Positions 37,901 to 49,682 are shown, counted from the stretch's first letter. The stretch: 64,000 nucleotides of DNA from Megachile rotundata (GCF_050947335.1 NC_134991.1:4216001-4280000), one strand, 5' to 3'. Translations and numbers: made by a program. The notes: generated by a model not told the origin, from the letters alone.

Positions 37901-38252
37901 ATCTCTAACAAGAACTTCCTAAGTGGTCGACTCAGAAATAGAGCTCAACAAACAGAATTTGCTTGAGCGTGATCTGATTAATCATCAGAGATGGAGTACA
38001 CGGATTTGTGTTTGTAATCGATAATTACTGATTGAATTCATTTTTGTCTCTGTGGCCGTCGAGGACTATTTCGGTAGGTCATTGTCACTATCATTTTCGC
38101 GTTTAACAATGTCACTTCACGAACACATGATTCTTGCTCTATCAATTGAAAAATCTCTAACAAGATCTTCCTAAGTAGCAAATTTAGAAATGGAATTTAA
38201 ACAGATCTTGCTTGAGAACTAGTGAATGATCAGGGATTATGAGTAGACGCTG
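37791..38252. repeat. Direct duplication of about 205 bp, offset 256
   Basis: 37791 to about 37997 and 38047-38252 share CGTGGCCGTCGAGGACTAT, TCGGTAGGTCATTGTCAC, GAAAAATCTCTAACAAGA and CTTCCTAAGT in order. The left copy keeps more CpGs; the right copy has C-to-T changes typical of decay. Confidence 0.8.
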
Positions 38253-38404
38253 TCTAGTTATATCTAGACACCGAATTAATGATTTGATAATGAGAAAACA
38301 GGTGCGCTAAATGAATTTGCATTTTCTTCTATAGATTGATTTATTCAATCTTTTATGTGACATTTATTGAGGCTCGGCGTTTGTAACAAATAATGTTAAA
38401 TTTG

Positions 38405-38770
38405 TAATATTCTAGAAATTTCGAAATTTAGAAGCTTAAGAACTCAATACTTTAGGTAATTTCGAAAGTTAGAGATGTAGTAATTCAAGAATTTGGAAAT
38501 TTATATATATAAAAAATTTCAAATTTGTAATTAGGAATTCGAAAGTTTGTAAATTTCAGAGTCGCAGATTTTTAAATTTTCAAATTTGAAAACAGAATTT
38601 AAAAACTTAGAAATTTGAAAATTCGGAAGTTGAGAAATTTAGAAATACTGAAGTATTAATTTTACTAATTTAATATTTTAGAAAGTGATACGCTTAGAAT
38701 TCTCTATATTTAAAAATTAGGAATTAAAAAATTTTGTACCTTGAAATTTGAATATTTGAAAGTTATACAA
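38405..38770. repeat. Degenerate A3T3 repeat island
   Basis: GAAATTTAGAAGCTTAAGAA-like words with the purine strand on +, strongly decayed to the right. Confidence 0.7.
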
Positions 38771-40394
38771 ATTTCCAAACTTAACAAGCTATTTAGTTAC
38801 ATATTAAAATGTAAAATTTCAGTATTTAAATAAATTAGTATGACAAATGCTGACATGATAGAATGCTAAATACTTACAAAAGTAGTAAAAGTGTAGATGT
38901 ATTCAGAGAGTTCAGAAAATATATACATTTTGAGAAATGTCCTAAAACTATGCATGACAGAATACATATAAACGTAACAATATTACTTTTTATTACATTA
39001 CTTTTTCCATTCTTTTTGACGTTTTTGCAAAATCCATACGGACTTTAGAAATTTTTAAACATTCTACTTTAAATGAGGTACTTTATAGTTCTAGACAACA
39101 GTTTAACATTGTATTTATACAATTTATACAGTAATTTACACAGTTTATAGCTGCCCCATAAGTGTTACTTCCAGATTTCAGAAACCTTTTTCATATTTAC
39201 ATGTTATTATGAATTTCTCTCTCTATACGGATTTAAGAGTAGATAATCAATTATATGTATAAATAATATTTTACATAAATTTATAGTAGGATTTTCAAAA
39301 TTCAATAGTTAACTAAACTTGAAAATTTTATAATTTATAAATGGCAAAACATTTTGATTTCTCAAATCTCTAAACTCTCAAAGCTTCAAATTCTCAAATT
39401 CTATAACAACAAATACTATTGACCATTATACAACATTCATATTAATGAAACGACGTAATAAACGTACAGGATAAAAACATTTTACAGTGGTTATGCGAGT
39501 TTATGTCTATATTTAACATTAAACCTACCGGTACATAATAAACCTTGATCTTTAAATTCAAATTAAAATAGAAAAAAAATAATGGCAGGATAAAACTTTT
39601 AATAGTGCATACATTAATTCTTTACCCTGAAATCAATTAACATCTATCTCAAGAAGAGTATCTTAAAAAATTCTATAATTTAAAATGAAAAACTTGAGGA
39701 CTGGTTATTTGACCGGTTTAATAATTTCATTGTTAAAGGCTTATACTAGTAGGTGTATTCGAGGTGAATTCTATTGTGCATTTAAAGTTTAAAACTGTTA
39801 AACAAACTACAAACATATAAGTAAAACAAGAGTGATATAGAAATTTTAATCAGTTGAGTGTGTTTGGCAGATGTGGCACATTTGTGAGATGTGACAGAAT
39901 ATTGTGTCATCACGACTATATCCGTCACGCGTAAAATTTTGTTACAATCTGATATTTAAATTGTAATTTTGGCGAAAACTAAATTATATTCGTAAATTGT
40001 AATATGTTTAAAATATTTAGAGGTCAACACGAAATGAAATACACAAATAAAAAGTGTAAATGATTTGAGATGGATTCATAAATATTTGAGAGCTAACTTG
40101 TCATCGCTTGATTATCGCGACACACACTGGTGCACGCTTTGCAAAAAGATCGCCACAGTTAACTGGTTAAAATCGTTCCGTTTAAACGTGTCTGAAACCA
40201 TTGAAAACGATAGCAAACACGATTATTGTTAATTTCACGACGATTAACGTTAATAACGAGCAAGTATTGTCGGGCGCGACGAGTTATAGAGCTTTTAACA
40301 TGATTTTAGTCCATTCTAAGTGATCAAAAATGATAAAAAACGATATCAAACGCAATCTTTTATCGATTCGGTGACGATCGTCATCGAAAAGTTG

Positions 40395-40930
40395 CTGTAA
40401 TCAAATCGCCGTCAAAAGCTATGTGAAGAAAGAGTGTCCCACGAATTTATCCTAAAAATTTCATGTCAAAAGACCCACAATTGCGGTCTGCAGTATAGTA
40501 CAGACAAACAAACGAATAAGTGCAGAAATCTAGATTTAAATCTAGAGATTTGCAAAGTTCGAAAATTACCTTGGAGATTTGGGAATTTAAAAACTTGAAT
40601 ACATCAGAAAATTTCGAAATTAGAGATTTGGGGATTGGGAAATGTAGAAATTTGGAAATTTGGAAATTTGGAAATTTAGAAATTTAGAAATTTAGAAATT
40701 TAGAAATTTAGAAATTTAGAAATTTAGAAATTTAGAAATTTAGAAATTTAGAAATTTAGAAATTTAGAAATTTAGAAATTTATATACAGAAAGATTTTTG
40801 TCGTCAGATCACCGCCAAAATCTATATGAAAAAAAAGTGTCTCACAGTCTACCCTCAAAATTTCATGTCAAAAGATCCACAATTGCGGTTTGTGGCATAG
40901 TACAGATAAACAAACGAATAAGTGCGAGTC
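40395..40930. repeat. 125-bp direct repeats flanking an A3T3 array
   Basis: 40395-40525 and 40803-40930 share the blocks AAATTTCATGTCAAAAGA, CCACAATTGCGGT and CAAACGAATAAGTGC in order. Between them is an A3T3 island containing a clean array. Confidence 0.8.
40645..40782. repeat. Clean (GAAATTTA)n microsatellite, about 17 units
   Basis: Three to four GAAATTTG units grade into more than a dozen uninterrupted 8-base GAAATTTA units. It is the best preserved member of the A3T3 family in the window and gives its unit length. Confidence 0.95.
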
Positions 40931-42124
40931 ATGTTATCCCAAGAGACGCATTACGTTCGGGAATAACTGTATAGTTTTCTCGACCAGTATATATGCAAAT
41001 TCGTAATAATATAATTCATTATTATGCAAAAGTTCGTTAAAATCTGAGTTAGTTAATTAAGGAGTTTTCCTTGTAAGCTGCGATATTCAGAGAAATGTTT
41101 ATTTTGCCAACTCGTTGGACGATGACTTCGAGTTGCCTTCTCAATGCGGCAAACGTTTGTTGCATTAAGCGATGCTATCTCGGACACTATACTTACACAG
41201 CTTATGTGTGTCAGTAGGCTTAAAGAAATGTGGTAGAAGTTGGAAAATATAGTGCAACCTCAATTACCCAAACAACTGTTTCTCCTTCTGAGCACCCGAT
41301 GCAATATTCCTCTTTTAAACGACATTTTATGCCACTAGTTTTTTTATTTGATTAATCTGAAAACTTTTTATAGAACTAGTTTGGAAAATATCTCGAGTAA
41401 GTGTTGGTCCCGAACAGCGTGTTGAGACAATCATCGTTTTTTATACAGTTTCATTTTGAAGAAAATTGAATTTAAACATTTTACAAAAACATTTCTAATT
41501 ATTAGTATTTAGTGGTACTAATAATTAGATTTATTTGTTTAATAACATTCACTAATCCTAAAAATTAAAAAATAGTCGTATTTGTTATTTCTTGTGCCGT
41601 GAATAATTTTTGCAAATATTTCAAAATTGTTCAAATTTAGTTTTTTATAAAACTGATGTTGAATATAACATATTTTATTATATATTAACAATTACATAAT
41701 TTTCATTTATTACTTAAGCAATTATATATTTTTCATTTATTTTTTTATGTAGACTCGCTCCCTTTTCAATTGAATCACTAGACCAAAAGCAGTATGTATA
41801 GAGTATACTAACAAAATATTTACTATGAAGTTATTGAAACATTTATACAATTGATAACACTAATTTCAAAATTTGATAAATGTAGATTTAGATCGTATAA
41901 TATCAATTTTCATATCAATGTCAGCTTTCTGATGGATTATGAAGACTATGGGTGAAAGATTGGGTTAATAAAGCACCTTAAACGGAGCAACGAGCCAAGG
42001 CTATATTCAATAATCATTGCTCTTAAAATATAAGTTGCATTTAAGATTCATTAAAATTGATTAATATCTAGAAATTGTATCTTTTTGTAAAATTTGTATT
42101 TTAGATATTTGTGCATCGATTGAT
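40931..42124. other. Intronic DNA without recognised features
   Basis: A moderately GC-rich patch at 41060-41310, otherwise AT-rich. No exon, RNA gene or element end was recognised. Confidence 0.4.
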
Positions 42125-42400
42125 CAACTTGTAAATTTCAAAATTTGAAAAATTGAGAATTTGTTAATTTGTAAATTTGTAAACTTGCAGATTTGTATAT
42201 TTATACATTTGTAAATTTATAAATTTGAGTATTAGGAATCAGAAATTTTGAGATTTTGAATCTAGGAATTTGAGAATTTGCGAATTTTAAAATCAGAAAT
42301 TTGGAAACTTGAAAACTAGAAAAATTTGCAAATTTATTAATTTTGAAATTTGAGAACTTGTGAATATAAAATTTTGGAAATTCGAAAATTTGTAAATAAT
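42125..42400. repeat. Degenerate A3T3 repeat island (purine strand on +)
   Basis: GTAAATTTGTAAACTTG and GAAATTTTGAGATTTTG words with 8-10 base spacing. Confidence 0.75.
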
Positions 42401-43089
42401 ATATCATAAAAATATAGAAGAATAATATCGCTAATAATAAAGCCTTTCCACCGAAACACTGAAGTAATTGATAATTTCCACCGTTTTAATTACAATCATA
42501 AATGAAATGAAAGTCATACCGATTAATATTTCTGTAATATACCGTGTTTATCAAAATGACAAAGATAATTATTCAAATAACAAAGACCAAGGATTACTTA
42601 TTCATTAATTCTTTTGCATTAATCAGTGATACCGACACTACTTCTAGTACGTAAATAAATAAACTATTTGAAATTAAAAAATTTTAAAATAGTTTTTTTA
42701 CTCTGTTTAAATCAAAAATGCAAATGAAACATATTCTATTTTAATAATATTGCATTAATCATTTACCAGAATTTTGCATTAATTTATATGCTCAAACGAG
42801 CAACAACGCTGATAAAATATTAATTACATTCGGTATAAAAACATTCCGCCCTCAAATAATATATCTTCCACATAAAATTAAATAAATAAACATGGTAAAT
42901 GATGTTTAGTTATATATATGTATATACAGGGTGACTCACCACATTTAGCCATCTAGATTTACGTCATTATTATTATTTATAGCAAACAATGTTTTAGGTG
43001 AAGTTGAATGGTTTTGAGAGGGACGTATGCTGGTGGTATATTTTTTTGTAGGTGGACGTGTAAAGGACATACATATGAAGGTCATTAAT

Positions 43090-45119
43090 GGGTCATTCCA
43101 CGCCAAATCGATCACTTTTGGAAGTTACCATCTCCGATTTTGCTCTAATCGAAATATGTTATAGTCCATGTGAAATTAGGGGGGGGGGGGGGGGTTTAAG
43201 TCATCATTTTGCCGGTTTCGAATTTGTTAATAAATGACAGGTCGTTAAAATTTGCAATTTTTGCCCGTTTTGGCGAAAATGGGGTCCACTTGGGAATTTT
43301 TTTCTCAGAAACTACTGAACCGATTTAGCTAACTTTTTTTTTGTTTTATTCGTGAAGGTTTGGGCTATTTTAAAATATTTTTTTTAACTTTGTCAATTTG
43401 TTATAAAATGTTGAAAAATTTAAACAATTTCTTTTTTTGCGTTTTTCTTAATGGGGGGCGTAAAGGGTTAAAATTTAAAAAAAATATGGTCATATTCTTT
43501 GAAGTTTGCCCTTTAAAATGAGCCCTTCAGAACGATGGAGCCTCGAAAATTGACGACTCTACAAGCTGGAAACGGACGCGGGGTACCCCCATTTCACATA
43601 GGCGAGTCGCGCGTTCAGCTATTATGATCGGTTGTTTTATATCACTGGCCTCAAAACTATACAAGAAGACTTCGTACGCGATTAAATGACTGTGTTGGTA
43701 CCTTGAAAAGTCTATTGGTAATATGTTAAACTTAATTCTGAAGTAATATCATTGTGATCTGTTTGTTCGGTCATCAGTTTGAAAATGTTAAAATCGTAAA
43801 AGTTGTTAGGTTCTAGATAACATGACTAACAGATCAGCTACGACATGTAAAAGCAAACGAAATTATATTAATTCAACTTATCATTTTAATAATTTCGATG
43901 TTTCTGCAGAATGGCAATCTTTTACAATAAGTCATGGTAAAGGATAGTATTGGAGGATAGCATTCAAAGACTTGCAATGCGTGCTAGCCTACAAAGACCG
44001 TTAAAAAATCAAATTCACAATCCTACAGTTTCATTTGAATGGGCACAATCATCTTTATCAAACATAGCATTTAATTATGTAATATAAAATGAATATATTA
44101 AACAGGCTGATTGCTTAAAAACTCATTTTTTAACGACTTTATGAATAACAGGCAATGGAAGTTTGCAAAGTTTTGTGCCATTATCAAATAAACAAATGCT
44201 ACGTAAAACTTGTCCGTACAATAATGATAGCCCAGTGTTTATTGTAATAAAATAGTTGTCATTACATTTTCCTGCTACAATTCCTAAGACTACCCCACAT
44301 GATGGTGCACTCCATACTTTTGATCATAATTTCTCTTATCCCATCCCGATTGAAGAAAACAATCTTATTTTGCAGTTTCCATCGAGTATTCATGCCTTTT
44401 TGTAGAACATAAATAATAAATGTAGGAACTAATATCTATAAATCAAATTACGATTAAAAAATGTGTCATTGACCAAGAGTGGTTACTAATACACTTTTCA
44501 AGGTACCAACAGAGTCATTTAATCGCGTACGAAGTCTTCTTGTATAGTTTTGAGGCCAGTGATATAAAACAACCGATCATAATAGCTGAACGCGCGACTC
44601 GCCTATGTGAAATGGGGGTACCCCGCGTCCGTTTCCAGCTTGTAGAGTCGCCAATTTTCGAGGCTCCATCGTTCTGAAGGGCTCATTTTAAAGGGCAAAC
44701 TTCAAAGAATATGACCATATTTTTTTTAAATTTTAACCCTTTACGCCCCTCATTAAGAAAAACGCAAAAAAAGAATTTGTTTAAATTTTTCAACATTTTA
44801 TAACAAATTGACAAAGTTAAAAAAAATATTTTAAAATAGCCCAAACCTTCACGAATAAAACAAAAAAATAGTTAGCTAAATCGGTTCAGTAGTTTCTCAG
44901 AAAAAAAATTCCCAAGTGGACCCCATTTTCGCCAAAACGGGCAAAAATTGCAAATTTTGACGACCTGTCATTTATTAACAAATTCGAAACCGGCAAAATG
45001 ATGACTTAACCCCCCCCCCCCCCCCCCCCCTAATTTCACATGGACTACAACATATTTCGATTAGAGCAAAATCGGAGATGGTAACTTCCAAAAGTGATCG
45101 ATTTGGCGTGGAATGACCC
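43090..45119. mobile_element. Nested 2.03-kb foldback element, TAAT target duplication
   Basis: The ends are GGGTCATTCCACGCC at 43090 and its complement at 45119, flanked by TAAT at 43086-43089 and 45120-45123. The uninterrupted opposite arm of the outer element reads ATTAATG at the same place, proving both the insertion and its 4-base duplication. Arms of about 630 bases (43090-43720 and about 44482-45119) are almost identical. Each arm carries a homopolymer run (G at 43179-43194, C at 45010-45030). The loop carries a dead coding fragment. Superfamily not assigned. Confidence 0.85.
43861..44255 (+). pseudogene. Decayed coding fragment in element loop (ISHGKG family)
   Basis: Reading along + with two or three frame changes gives NFDVSAEWQSFTISHGKG, then SIQRLAMRASLQRPLKNQI, then SLSNIAFNYVI, and finally GNGSLQSFVPLSNKQMLRK. 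I recognise the layout AEW.FF.TSHGKG..DG.GG..KRLA.RASLQ....Q and a later G..S.H.F.P.S, which is common in uncharacterised, multi-copy insect proteins that look transposon-borne (from memory, not searched). The CDG.GG segment is missing and stops occur, so it is not functional. It may be the remnant of the autonomous element's own gene or a captured host-like sequence. Confidence 0.55.
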
Positions 45120-45946
45120 TAATGTTTTTTTAAATGGAATCATATATTTTTTATTGCATCAGCAGATACTCCTTCATATTCTTTACAAAAATGTATTAAT
45201 CTATTTATGTGAAAAAAACATTAGTTTAGGAGATATTTTAATTTTAATGTCTATTTACAGAAAAGGTTCAATGTGGCGACCATTTGTATCAGAATACTTT
45301 CTGAATCGAGAAATTAATGACTTACTAACATTCCGTACTGTACAAATCTTTCTGCATGTGTAGCACATTTCCCAGCTTCAAAATGAACTGATAACATGCC
45401 TATCTTTTCTTCTTTAGAATACTTCATTATGAAGTGATAATTCATCGTATCGTCGTATTCGTCATATTAGAGACGTGACAGAGACAAAATTTCACTGTTA
45501 CTGCGTAACAAAAAAAAAAAAAAAACAAAAACTTAAAATTCGCTTGGTGACACGTGATCTCTCAGAGCATGTAGAAAAATATTTGCTGTTTAGTTAGGGC
45601 AATTCATAATATTGATCAGAAAGTCCCGATTTCCTAACAAGTTAGAATTAAATATCTCCTAAACTAATGATTTTTTCACATAAATAGATTAATACTTTTT
45701 TGTAAAGAATATGAAGGACTATCAGCTGATGTAATAAAAAATATATGATTCCATTTAAAAAAACATTAATGATCTTCATATCTCCTTTACATGTCCACCT
45801 ACAAAAAAATATACCACCAGCATATGCCCCTTTCAAAACCATTCAATTTCATCTAAAACATTGTTTGCTATGAGTAATAATAATGACACAAATCTAGATG
45901 GCAAAATGTAGTGAGCCTCCCTGTATATACACTTATACTTAATATG

Positions 45947-46320
45947 CAGGGCGTCCCAGTTTTTTCCGGCCAAACATTGCCAGCGTGTTCGACATGCAAA
46001 AGTAAGAAATAATTGTCATATGACCATATGCTTTTCAATGTTTTATTAAGGAGTTATAATTAATAATACAAAATTATAACGAACTTGTATTTCGTCGACA
46101 CAGCGTACGTATTCGTAACAACGGACGTCATTTTGAAATGTTAACTCGTTAATAAATCGTTAATAAGAAATGTGGATATCAACTACCAGAACAAGTAGAC
46201 ATAAGAGTTTATGTAAACAGAAATCGAGATATTCATAATACGTTTGTACAGTGTATCGACGAAATGCCAGTTCATTATAATTTTGTATTATTAGTTATAA
46301 CTCCTTAATAAAACATTTAA
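45947..46320. mobile_element. Truncated foldback element with CAGGGCGTCCCAG end
   Basis: The left end CAGGGCGTCCCAGTTTTTTC (45947) resembles the CAGGGTG ends of nearby elements. Around 46039-46090 and 46262-46318 the sequence CATTTTATTAAGGAGTTATAA-like and its complement pair up. The right terminal repeat is missing, so the element is incomplete. Confidence 0.55.
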
Positions 46321-46599
46321 GAGCTAATGTTCATATGAACTTTAGTTTTATAGCCATTGATAAAAAGTGATATGCTTCTTATGTTGGTTGTAGTGAGATT
46401 ATATAGTTTTACTTCTACTATCACTTTTATTACATTTACTCACTAATTATTACTAACCAACAGTATCTAATTATCTCTAGCAGTATAGACGAAATGCTAC
46501 ACACAAGGTTCATTTGCTCTAAGATTGAACTAACTAATTCTTTAGGTTGTACCACTTATTTGGGAACGTCAGTGAGAACTAATTACCCACTGTTACAAT

Positions 46600-47242
46600 A
46601 TTAACATAAATCAACAGTCGTAACAATAGACATCGATAGACATAATATTTTAACTCGCGCGTTTACTTATTCATTTTTAATTCTACAGCAGTAATGTCAC
46701 CTTCATTGTCCCTTACTTCTGTCTGACGCATCTGACAAGTCAATCAATAGACATAACAATAGTCATTAATAGACCCAACATTTTAACTTGTTCGGTTACT
46801 TATTAATTTAATATTGCAGCAGTGGAGAGTCTTGTCTGACGCATTTGACAAGTCATTTTATAGACATAATAATAGAGGTCAGTAGACATAACATTTCAAC
46901 TTTCTTTGTTCTGTTTAATATTGTAGCTGTGAAGTTTGGGATTAGTTTAGAACAAAAGAATTGTTAGGTAGTTTTAGAACAAATGAATCTTGTGTATAGT
47001 TTATTAGGTGTGTCAAGCAGGATAGTCAATCCTATATATATATATAGATAGTCATAGTGAATAATCAATTCACTATTGCAGTATTAAAACAAATAAAGAA
47101 AGTTCAAATGTTATATCAGTTCTGCCTGACTATTTACTATTGCAGTATTAAAATAAATAAAGAAAGTTTAAATTTTATAACAATTCTATCGGACTATTTA
47201 CTATTGCAGTTAAAACAAATAAAGAAAATTCAAATGTTATGT
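46600..47242. repeat. Two adjacent minisatellites (about 120-bp and 64-bp units)
   Basis: 46600-46915 holds about three diverged units with GTCTGACGCAT.TGACAAGTC, ATAGACATAA and ATTTTAACT in order. 47060-47242 holds three copies of a 60-65-base unit with CTATTGCAGT, AAAACAAATAAAGAAA and TCAAATGTTAT. No coding role. Confidence 0.75.
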
Positions 47243-48104
47243 TAATTTTGTATTCACCCTTGACCGTGCAAACTATGATCTGAACTTTAAATTGAAGTAT
47301 ATAAAAATTCGATATTAAAACAAGTATATTAAAAAAGTATATATAAAAATTTGAAGAATATTAAAAAAGTGTCATGTGTCAGGTCATAGTACGGCAAGGG
47401 GTTAAAAACACGAAGAAATAACTTAAATATTAAAGTACTTGAAAATACCACATTAAATCAGAAATAACACGAGACTAGCCTAACATTGAAATCAGTGAAA
47501 AGTGTTATCGAATAGATACCAAGTAATCTCTTTTGATGACTATTAAAGCGGTCTATGCAAATTTGTAAAACTGATTCATAAGAATTTATATAATTCATAC
47601 AATTCCTTATAAAATAAAATTTATATAACGACAAGTTGATCTTTTCAAGTTTTGATATCATTTTTTAACAATTCGTCTAGCCAACTTATTTTATATAACA
47701 TTTTATTTATTGTAATACTAATCAATATTAATTTATTGTGATATTGACTTTATTGGATTTTTAGGCAATTCTTGTTCCATTCATGTCATCTTACATAAAA
47801 ATAAAATTTAGGAAAAAATTACTAAATATTTTGTACTCAGTTGACTATTTTATGCGTAGAAAGTTCGACGTAATTTGTGGATGTAAAAGTATAATAAAAT
47901 AGCTTATAAATATACACATAAGCTATATAAATCAATATATTTAGGGTATATTGATTTCAAGTTTAAGGCAAGAAAATAACTACTGACACATTTCACCAAT
48001 ATTTTTCATACAAAATGGCTGGTGCTTCGTTGGAACAATGGGAAATTGGAAGATATTCAACTTTCACTTGCTTACACTACACAATTTTTTAATTTTCAAC
48101 TGTG

Positions 48105-48420
48105 CAAAGTTAAAAATATAGAAATTTGAAATTTCTACATTTTCAAACGTCGATATTCTCAAGTTTCTTAATACCAAAACATATAAATTCAGAAATATAG
48201 AAGTTACAAGTTTGTAAAATATTTAACTTCACAATTTTAATACTTTGAAACTTTGAAATTTAGTAATTTGTAAGTTTGGGATTTTGTAAAGTTGAAAATT
48301 CGGAAATTTAGAAATATAAAAGTTTAGAAATTTAAAAATATAGAGATACCTTTTCAATTTCGAAAATTTTTAAAATTATATATTTCAAAACATACAAATT
48401 TGTAAATTAAAAATATTTCA
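48105..48420. repeat. Degenerate A3T3 repeat island, mixed polarity
   Basis: AGAAATTTGAAATTTCTACATTT-like words change strand polarity within the island, unlike most of its relatives. Confidence 0.65.
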
Positions 48421-49224
48421 CATATAGGAGGTATCTACGTGTGAGTGTCTGTGAATGCATGCTATTCACTCATGTGTGAATCGTAATCCACTTACTCATC
48501 ACTGATCTACAGGTTATTTCAAAAACACTTGAAAAGCGCGATATGAAAAGTTTGTAATATGCAGTAAACAACTAAATGTAGTTTCTGACTAAACATATTT
48601 AAGTACTTCAAAATTAATATTAAATTACCTGCATTTTCGTAGCGCACATAATCGTTCGTTCTCGACCTCTAATAAATGTTAGCTTTGCTCGCAGTTACGT
48701 TACACAAGCTACGTACAACAGCGTACGTTACAACGATAACATGTTCGTAAAAACATTTTGCATATTTATATATTTGTAATTTAAGCACGTCGAAGCGAAT
48801 CAAGGCGAACATATCGAACAGACGCATGTGCATCACGGATGTTTATTTGCGCTGATAGTGTAAGTTCAAGAAGCATACAATTTGTTTGGTTTTTACATAA
48901 GCGACCACTTTCTTCTTCATGCAATATAAAGGTATTAACATAATTATTATCTAATTTTTTTAGACCTTTTGGTAGAATGTGTCATAGTAAAAAAATAAAG
49001 AAGTGACTTTTTCGACATATTTTGGATAAAAATTTAATAACTGCAAGATTGTTATTGATTTTGTTAGAATGAGATCTATTCGTGTTCTCCAATCTATGGA
49101 AAGAGTGTGCATTTATTTGTCGTTTTCTTTTTTTTTGCAGCTTGTGCGTTTTTCTGCAGTTCGGAAAATGTCCTGGTTGAGTTCAGACGCGCTCGTGCGT
49201 ATTAATCCCTTCCTGTGCTATTTA

Positions 49225-49455
49225 TTTATCAGATGCGTCAGTCAAGACTAGCTATTCAGAACTATAACATGGAAACGAAAAAAAAATTGAAATGTTCTGA
49301 GTATTATATATTCAAGGATCCTTGATCATGCAACTTATAGTTGGACCTAAATTTTAAGTTGAAGGTATTCAAGATTTGAGTAAGGTTTGTCACACTTGAG
49401 CTGTAAGTATGAGCACGAGTGAGATTCGTCAAAGTATGGGAAGAGATTAAGATCT
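49225..49455. repeat. Dispersed repeat, copy 1 of 2 (other at 60.83 kb)
   Basis: Shares GATGCGTCAGTCAA, TTGGACCTAAATTT, AAGTTGAAG and GAGTGAGA.TCGT.AAAGTA in order with 60825-61058. It starts about 30 bases inside the intron after the cnc exon that ends at 49485. A shorter related tail (GTACGGCAAGGGGTTAA) occurs at about 47388. Confidence 0.7.
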
Positions 49456-49484
49456 AAGAGTAACAAGATCAAGATCGTACATAC

Positions 49485-49682
49485 CTGGAAGGAACGATGA
49501 TGCGGATGATGGGGATGATGAAATTGCGGTGTGTGAATCATGTCGCCGGTTTCTGGATCCTCGCACCTGGGTGACTTTGAGACTTCGAGGGTGCTCGAAC
49601 TAGTAACGGCCGTTTCCTCCTTTGCACTCGAAGATTCGTCGACGGTGTCTTCTTTCTTCTTCTTTACTTCCGACTTCGTTTC
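49485..49682 (-). CDS. cnc: cnc internal coding exon with Keap1-binding-like DPETGD motif
   Basis: 66 codons, phase 0 at both ends. The acceptor TTAAATAG precedes 49682 and the donor GTATGTAC follows 49485. The exon begins ETKSEVKKKKED, continues Ser/Thr/Glu-rich, then CEDPETGDMIHTPQFHH and a His-rich HPHHPHHRSFQ end. The DPETG(E) context is that of the high-affinity ETGE degron by which Keap1 holds Nrf2/CncC for ubiquitination (family knowledge). Here the last Glu reads Asp (codon GAC). SFQ then joins GRMPF of the 11155-11389 exon across the 38-kb intron. The presence of this motif indicates the long CncC-type isoform, the stress-inducible one in flies. Confidence 0.9.

Larger units (their letters stand above)
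42927..45923. mobile_element. Outer foldback element, TA-flanked, carrying a nested insertion
   Basis: The left end CAGGGTGACTCACCACA (42927) and right end, ending CACTACA-complement GTGAGCCTCCCTG (45923), are inverted and flanked by TA on each side. Arms resume beyond the nested element: 45124 to about 45250 pairs with about 45645-45780, and 42927-43089 pairs with about 45765-45923. Without the insertion it would be about 0.96 kb. The loop at 45250-45645 has no intact frame. TA duplication and CAGGG ends suit a non-autonomous Tc1/mariner-like element. Confidence 0.8.
11390..49484 (-). other. 38-kb cnc intron, repeat-rich
   Basis: The intron lies between the 49485-49682 exon (donor GTATGTAC) and the 11155-11389 exon. 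I found no further cnc coding exon in it, and the flanking phases (0 and 0) do not demand one. It contains most of the mobile elements, minisatellites and repeat islands listed separately, plus CpG-richer blocks that may be alternative promoters or enhancers. The stretch 11390-13080 is AT-rich with an (ATATTT)-like simple tract at about 12220-12310 and nothing else recognised. Confidence 0.7.

Noticed and set aside
40645..40782. Possible CRISPR-like regular array
   Set aside because: It is a pure 8-bp microsatellite without spacers, in a eukaryotic genome.
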